From Dickeya zeae NCPPB 2538 (GTDB lineage Bacteria > Pseudomonadota > Gammaproteobacteria > Enterobacterales > Enterobacteriaceae), in NCBI RefSeq assembly GCF_000406165.1, contig NZ_CM001977.1:3944434-3988179 (forward strand): a stretch of DNA of 43,746 nt. Reading direction: 5' to 3'. A program made the translations under genes and the position numbers. Position 1 is the stretch's first letter. Every line of letters starts with the position of its first letter. Positions 40,458-43,746 of the stretch are shown in pieces. The notes under the pieces were generated by a model. That model saw nothing but the letters and a program-made list of their open reading frames with translations. It was not told the origin of the DNA and searched no databases.

Positions 40458-42056
40458 TTAATCAAGTAAGTCGTAACCGGGTAAGGTAAGAAAATCGATT
40501 AGCGCGTCTTGCGTGGTGATACGCTCCATCAGTCGGCCTGCATCCTCGAAACGGCCGCCATCAAAGCGGGTATCGCCCAGCTCACCGCGGATAACCTGCA
40601 TCTCTTCAGCCAGCATCTGGCGGAACAAGGCTTTGGTTACCACGCGGCCATCGCTGAGGGTTTTGCCATGGTGAATCCACTGCCAGATGGAGGTGCGGGA
40701 GATCTCTGCGGTGGCAGCGTCCTCCATCAGACCGTAAATCGGTACGCAACCGTTGCCGGAAATCCAGGCTTCGATGTATTGCACGGCTACGCGGATGTTG
40801 GCGCGCATACCCGCTTCGGTGCGCTCGCCTGGGCAAGGGGCCAGCAGTTCATCAGCGGTCACCGGGGCATCATCCTCACGCAGCACATCCAACTGATTGG
40901 GGCGATCACCCAGTAAGCGGTCAAACACCGGCATCACGGTGTCAGCCAAACCGGGGTGGGCAATCCAGGTGCCGTCATGACCATTGCGGGCTTCCAGTTC
41001 TTTGTCCTGCCTGACCTTCTCTTGCACCCACGCGTTGCGTTCCGCCTCTTTACTGGGGATGAACGCAGCCATACCGCCCATGGCGAATGCACCGCGCCGG
41101 TGACAGGTTTTGATCAACAAACGCGAGTAAGCGCTCAGAAACGGTTTGTCCATCGTCACTGACTGACGGTCTGGTAATACGCGGTCCGGGTGATTCTTCA
41201 ACGTTTTGATGTAACTGAAGATATAGTCCCAACGACCGCAGTTCAGCCCGACGATATGGTCACGCAGGTGATACAGGATCTCGTCCATCTGGAACACAGC
41301 AGGCAAGGTTTCAATCAATACGGTGGCTTTGATAGTGCCGCGCGCTAAACCAACATGGTCTTCGGCATAACTGAACACCTCGCTCCACCAGGCTGCTTCC
41401 TGCCAGGATTGGGTTTTCGGCAAATAGAAATACGGGCCGCTGCCTTTTGCCAACAGTTGGCGGTAGTTGTGGAAAAAATAGAGCGCGAAATCAAACAGGC
41501 TACCGGGGATAGGCTCATCATTCCACAGCACATGTTTTTCCGGCAGGTGTAACCCACGAACCCGACAAATCAACACCGCGGGATTGGGCTTGAGCTGATA
41601 AATCTTTCCTGCCTCGTTGGTGTAGGCGATGGAGCCACGCACAGCGTCACGCAGGTTGATTTGCCCCTCGATCACTTTTGACCAACTGGGTGCCAGTGAG
41701 TCTTCAAAGTCTGCCATGAAGACTTTCACATTGGCGTTCAGGGCGTTAATCACCATTTTGCGTTCCACCGGGCCGGTAATCTCTACCCGGCGATCCAACA
41801 AGTCATTCGGAATACCACGAATTTTCCAGTCAGAATTTTTTATGGAATCCATTTCCGAAATAAAACCCGGTAATTCACCACTATCAATCCGCGCCTGTAT
41901 TACCTGACGTTCGGCCAGCAGGTGATTGCGCTGCGATGTAAACCGGCTTACCAGCGCAGTGAGAAAATCAACCGCTTCCGTCGTCAGAATCTGCCGTTCC
42001 GCGTCACCTAACGCTGCGGTGAATACCAGTTCCCTGCTTATCGTCTGTTGTGTCAT
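40458..42056 (-). CDS. aceB: Malate synthase A
   Basis: 532 residues (E. coli 533). Condenses glyoxylate with acetyl-CoA to malate. Conserved parts are DFEDSLAPSWSKVIEGQ, CRVRGLHLPEKH, the signature GLNCGRWDYIFSYIK and GIRV-like C-terminal region (here GMRANIRVAVQYIEAWI). AAGGAA lies ten bases before the ATG. First gene of aceBAK, transcribed toward aceA and aceK. Confidence 0.97.
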   Translation of the reverse strand: MTQQTISRELVFTAALGDAERQILTTEAVDFLTALVSRFTSQRNHLLAERQVIQARIDSGELPGFISEMDSIKNSDWKIRGIPNDLLDRRVEITGPVERKMVINALNANVKVFMADFEDSLAPSWSKVIEGQINLRDAVRGSIAYTNEAGKIYQLKPNPAVLICRVRGLHLPEKHVLWNDEPIPGSLFDFALYFFHNYRQLLAKGSGPYFYLPKTQSWQEAAWWSEVFSYAEDHVGLARGTIKATVLIETLPAVFQMDEILYHLRDHIVGLNCGRWDYIFSYIKTLKNHPDRVLPDRQSVTMDKPFLSAYSRLLIKTCHRRGAFAMGGMAAFIPSKEAERNAWVQEKVRQDKELEARNGHDGTWIAHPGLADTVMPVFDRLLGDRPNQLDVLREDDAPVTADELLAPCPGERTEAGMRANIRVAVQYIEAWISGNGCVPIYGLMEDAATAEISRTSIWQWIHHGKTLSDGRVVTKALFRQMLAEEMQVIRGELGDTRFDGGRFEDAGRLMERITTQDALIDFLTLPGYDLLD

Positions 42057-42145
42057 GTCGTCGTTCCTTTTTGCTCCGCCATCTTCGCCTTATTGGCTGC
42101 TCAATCTGCGAACTTAACTCGAACGTTTTTCAGCCAACAGAACTA

Positions 42146-42189
42146 AGCCTAATCCAATAAAATTAAAAATCAAAAACTATTTCCATTTT
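42146..42189 (-). promoter_or_regulatory. aceBAK promoter overlapped by IclR operator
   Basis: On the minus strand, a -35 TTGATT (42168-42173), 16-bp spacer and -10 TAGGCT (42146-42151). The element AATGGAAATAGTTTTTGATT (42168-42187) differs little from the IclR operator of E. coli aceB as I remember it (AATGGAAATTGTTTTTGATT). Overlap with the -35 is as expected for a repressor. The rest of the gap 42190-42307 is very AT-rich, with no gene seen. Confidence 0.75.
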
Positions 42190-42307
42190 ATAAAAAAATA
42201 ACAAACAACTATTTGATTAATAAAAAGTTAAATTTTTATGCAATAGAGAAACCTATTTCATACATTATAAAAACAGGTACAAGGAGGAGCCTGTCGTATA
42301 CCAACAG

Positions 42308-42336
42308 GAAAAAGAAAAGGCGCCGTTAGGCGCCTG
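42308..42336 (-). terminator. Intrinsic terminator of metA
   Basis: On the minus strand, AGGCGCC-TAAC-GGCGCCT followed by TTTCTTTTTCC, about 26 bp after the metA stop. Confidence 0.9.
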
Positions 42337-42361
42337 ACAGGAAAAATGGAGGTAAGGAGAA

Positions 42362-43291
42362 TCAGTCCAGTGTAGGGTTCATATGACGCAAGTCGAACGG
42401 CGTGATCTGGTAAACGTAGTAATTCAGCCAATTGGAAAACAGCAGATGCCCATGGCTACGCCAGGTCGCCCTTGGGGTTTTCTCAGGGTTATCGTCTGGA
42501 AAGTAATTTACCGGGATCACCGGCTCCAGACCTGCTTCACGGTCACGGAAATACTCACCCGACAGGGTCAACGCATCATACTCAGGATGGCCGGTAACAA
42601 ACGCCAGCCGCTTGTCCTTGCTGGCAAACAAATAGGCGCCTGCTTCATCAGACTCTACCAGAATATCCAAATCGGTATGCTCGCGGATAACACTGGAAGG
42701 AAAATCGGCATAACGGGAATGCGGAGCCAGAAAGGTTTCATCAAAACCACGCGTCAGCAAGGCATGAGGCTGCAGCGTAAGGTGCGAATATACACCGGAT
42801 AATTTCGCATCGCGGGTCAGCTTAGGAATACCGTACAGGACATTCAATGCCGCCTGAGCCGCCCAGCACACAAACAGGGTGGACGTAACATGTTCTTTGG
42901 CCCACTTAACAACACGCTCGATCTGTGGCCAATACACCACATCACAAAAATCGACCAATCCCAACGGTGCGCCGGTCACAATCAGGCCGTCAAAGTTCTC
43001 GTGCTCGATATCTTCAAAATCGCAGTAAAAGTTGTTGAGGTGCTCTACCGGCGTGTTCTTCGACTCTCGGCTATCGATACGCAGCAATTGAATGTCTATC
43101 TGCAGTGGTGAGTTCGACAGCAACCTCAGAAACTGGTTTTCCGTTTCGATCTTCTTTGGCATCAGGTTAAGCACCAACACCTTCAAAGGGCGAATTTCCT
43201 GTGTCTTTGCTCGGGAAGACGCCATCACAAAGACGTTTTCATTACGCAAAAAGCTGACTGCTGGCAACTCATCAGGAACCCGGATTGGCAT
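42362..43291 (-). CDS. metA: Homoserine O-succinyltransferase
   Basis: 309 residues, same length as E. coli MetA. First dedicated step of methionine synthesis: succinyl transfer from succinyl-CoA to homoserine. The catalytic Cys lies in STLFVCWAAQAAL (about 142) and the His in FVTGHPEYD (about 235), with Glu following. The start MPIRVPDELPAV is the family start. Four tandem MetJ boxes lie just upstream. Same strand as aceBAK but with its own terminator and promoter. Confidence 0.98.
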   Translation of the reverse strand: MPIRVPDELPAVSFLRNENVFVMASSRAKTQEIRPLKVLVLNLMPKKIETENQFLRLLSNSPLQIDIQLLRIDSRESKNTPVEHLNNFYCDFEDIEHENFDGLIVTGAPLGLVDFCDVVYWPQIERVVKWAKEHVTSTLFVCWAAQAALNVLYGIPKLTRDAKLSGVYSHLTLQPHALLTRGFDETFLAPHSRYADFPSSVIREHTDLDILVESDEAGAYLFASKDKRLAFVTGHPEYDALTLSGEYFRDREAGLEPVIPVNYFPDDNPEKTPRATWRSHGHLLFSNWLNYYVYQITPFDLRHMNPTLD

Positions 43292-43308
43292 AGCCTACAC
43301 CTCACTGC

Positions 43309-43340
43309 ACACGTTTATACGTTTATACGTTTAGACTTCT
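43309..43340 (-). promoter_or_regulatory. Four tandem MetJ operator boxes of metA
   Basis: On the minus strand, four contiguous 8-bp units AGAAGTCT, AAACGTAT, AAACGTAT and AAACGTGT match the met box consensus AGACGTCT to differing degrees, in exact 8-bp phase. MetJ with S-adenosylmethionine binds such arrays cooperatively and represses. The last box ends 17 bp before the ATG, so repression at the transcription start or leader is expected. Confidence 0.88.
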
Positions 43341-43701
43341 AGGCAGCCAAAGATAGCGATTTTCAGCGGCAATGTCGAGCGCATAACCCTCTGGTTGAAA
43401 ATCTTTCATAAGAAATTCGATTTGTATATCCATCTTTAGCATAAGAGCGAAGATCAAGGCAGAGTGGGGTTTAGTGAAGCCTCGATAATGGGGGAAAAAC
43501 AACAAGGATATAGAGGAGAACGGATGAGGTATGAGAGCGAGGGTGGAACCGATGCCCGGGTGAAGAAGTCCACATATGACACTGTAGAGGTGACTGACCC
43601 GCTGTCTCAGGCTGCCGCCCAGACGATATCCAGTAAAGCCCCGGTGTTAACCAGTGCGCGCTGGGTGCCTTGACCCGGCTCAACCGGTCATTCCCCCGAA
43701 A
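43341..43701. other. Intergenic region between metA and a presumed rRNA operon
   Basis: About 360 bp without a convincing gene. Short open frames on both strands (for example plus 43464-43673) lack a good ribosome-binding site and family resemblance. It holds the metA promoter zone near 43341-43400 and an imperfect hairpin GACCCGG/CCGGTC (43672-43689). Confidence 0.5.
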
Positions 43702-43741
43702 ACCCAAAACAAAGGGCCCGGTCTTCCGACCGAGCCCTTCG
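43702..43741 (-). terminator. rrnB-T1-like terminator of an operon beyond the right edge
   Basis: On the minus strand the stem AAGGGCTCGGTC / GACCGGGCCCTT (bases 43712-43723 and 43728-43739, loop GGAA, one mismatch) is followed by TGTTTTGGGTTTT. It is close in sequence to the E. coli rrnB T1 core (AAGGCTCAGTCGAAAGACTG). It therefore probably ends an rRNA operon, with 5S rRNA just outside the window. Confidence 0.75.
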
Positions 43742-43746
43742 CTCTG

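Noticed and set aside
43464..43673. Plus-strand open frame of 69 codons upstream of metA
   Set aside because: No convincing start signal or family; it lies in the spacer between metA and the presumed rRNA operon.

Overview
The window is chromosomal DNA of a gamma-proteobacterium of the order Enterobacterales. Housekeeping proteins (Orn, RsgA, Psd, MscM, EpmA, FrdABCD, EF-P, EpmB, Pgi, LysC, YjbB, MetH, IclR, AceK, AceA, AceB, MetA) read as close relatives of the Escherichia coli proteins, mostly of the same length. Gene order follows E. coli in two blocks (orn-rsgA-psd-mscM-epmA-frd-blc-efp-epmB and pgi-lysC-yjbB-metH-iclR-aceKAB-metA). Departures from that order (no ampC, a DUF486 gene where E. 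coli has sugE/ecnAB, an added DASS transporter) suggest a plant-associated family such as Pectobacteriaceae (Dickeya/Pectobacterium-like), but the genus is inference.

Region 1 (1-10.5 kb, all minus strand) is accessory. Three genes overlapping by 4 bp encode membrane-fusion-type proteins: a periplasmic HlyD-like adaptor, a GAF-like/HlyD fusion, and a PqqD-like/M50 zinc protease/HlyD fusion. Downstream lie a secreted phage-tail-collar-domain protein and a giant surface protein (N-terminal LEPR-XLL-like motif, DUF4347, Ig/cadherin-like repeats) that runs off the left edge and carries a one-base frameshift inside a 447-bp tandem repeat. No ABC transporter is visible. The block abuts the 3' end of a tRNA-Gly gene. 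It is the best candidate for an undescribed export and surface-display system.

Region 2 (10.8-25.2 kb) holds tRNA-Gly(GCC), orn, divergent rsgA-psd-mscM, epmA, the fumarate reductase operon with an FNR-type promoter, blc, a DUF486 membrane protein, and efp divergent from epmB. The EF-P beta-lysylation genes (epmA, epmB, efp) thus flank frd. A DUF4156 lipoprotein (yjeI) follows.

Region 3 (25.5-43.3 kb) is central and amino-acid metabolism: pgi, lysC behind a lysine riboswitch, the phosphate exporter yjbB, a DASS anion transporter, cobalamin-dependent metH divergent from iclR, the glyoxylate-bypass operon aceB-aceA-aceK with an IclR-type operator, and metA behind four tandem MetJ boxes. The right edge ends in a hairpin resembling the E. 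coli rrnB T1 terminator, so an rRNA operon reading toward metA probably lies just outside, as rrnE does in E. coli.
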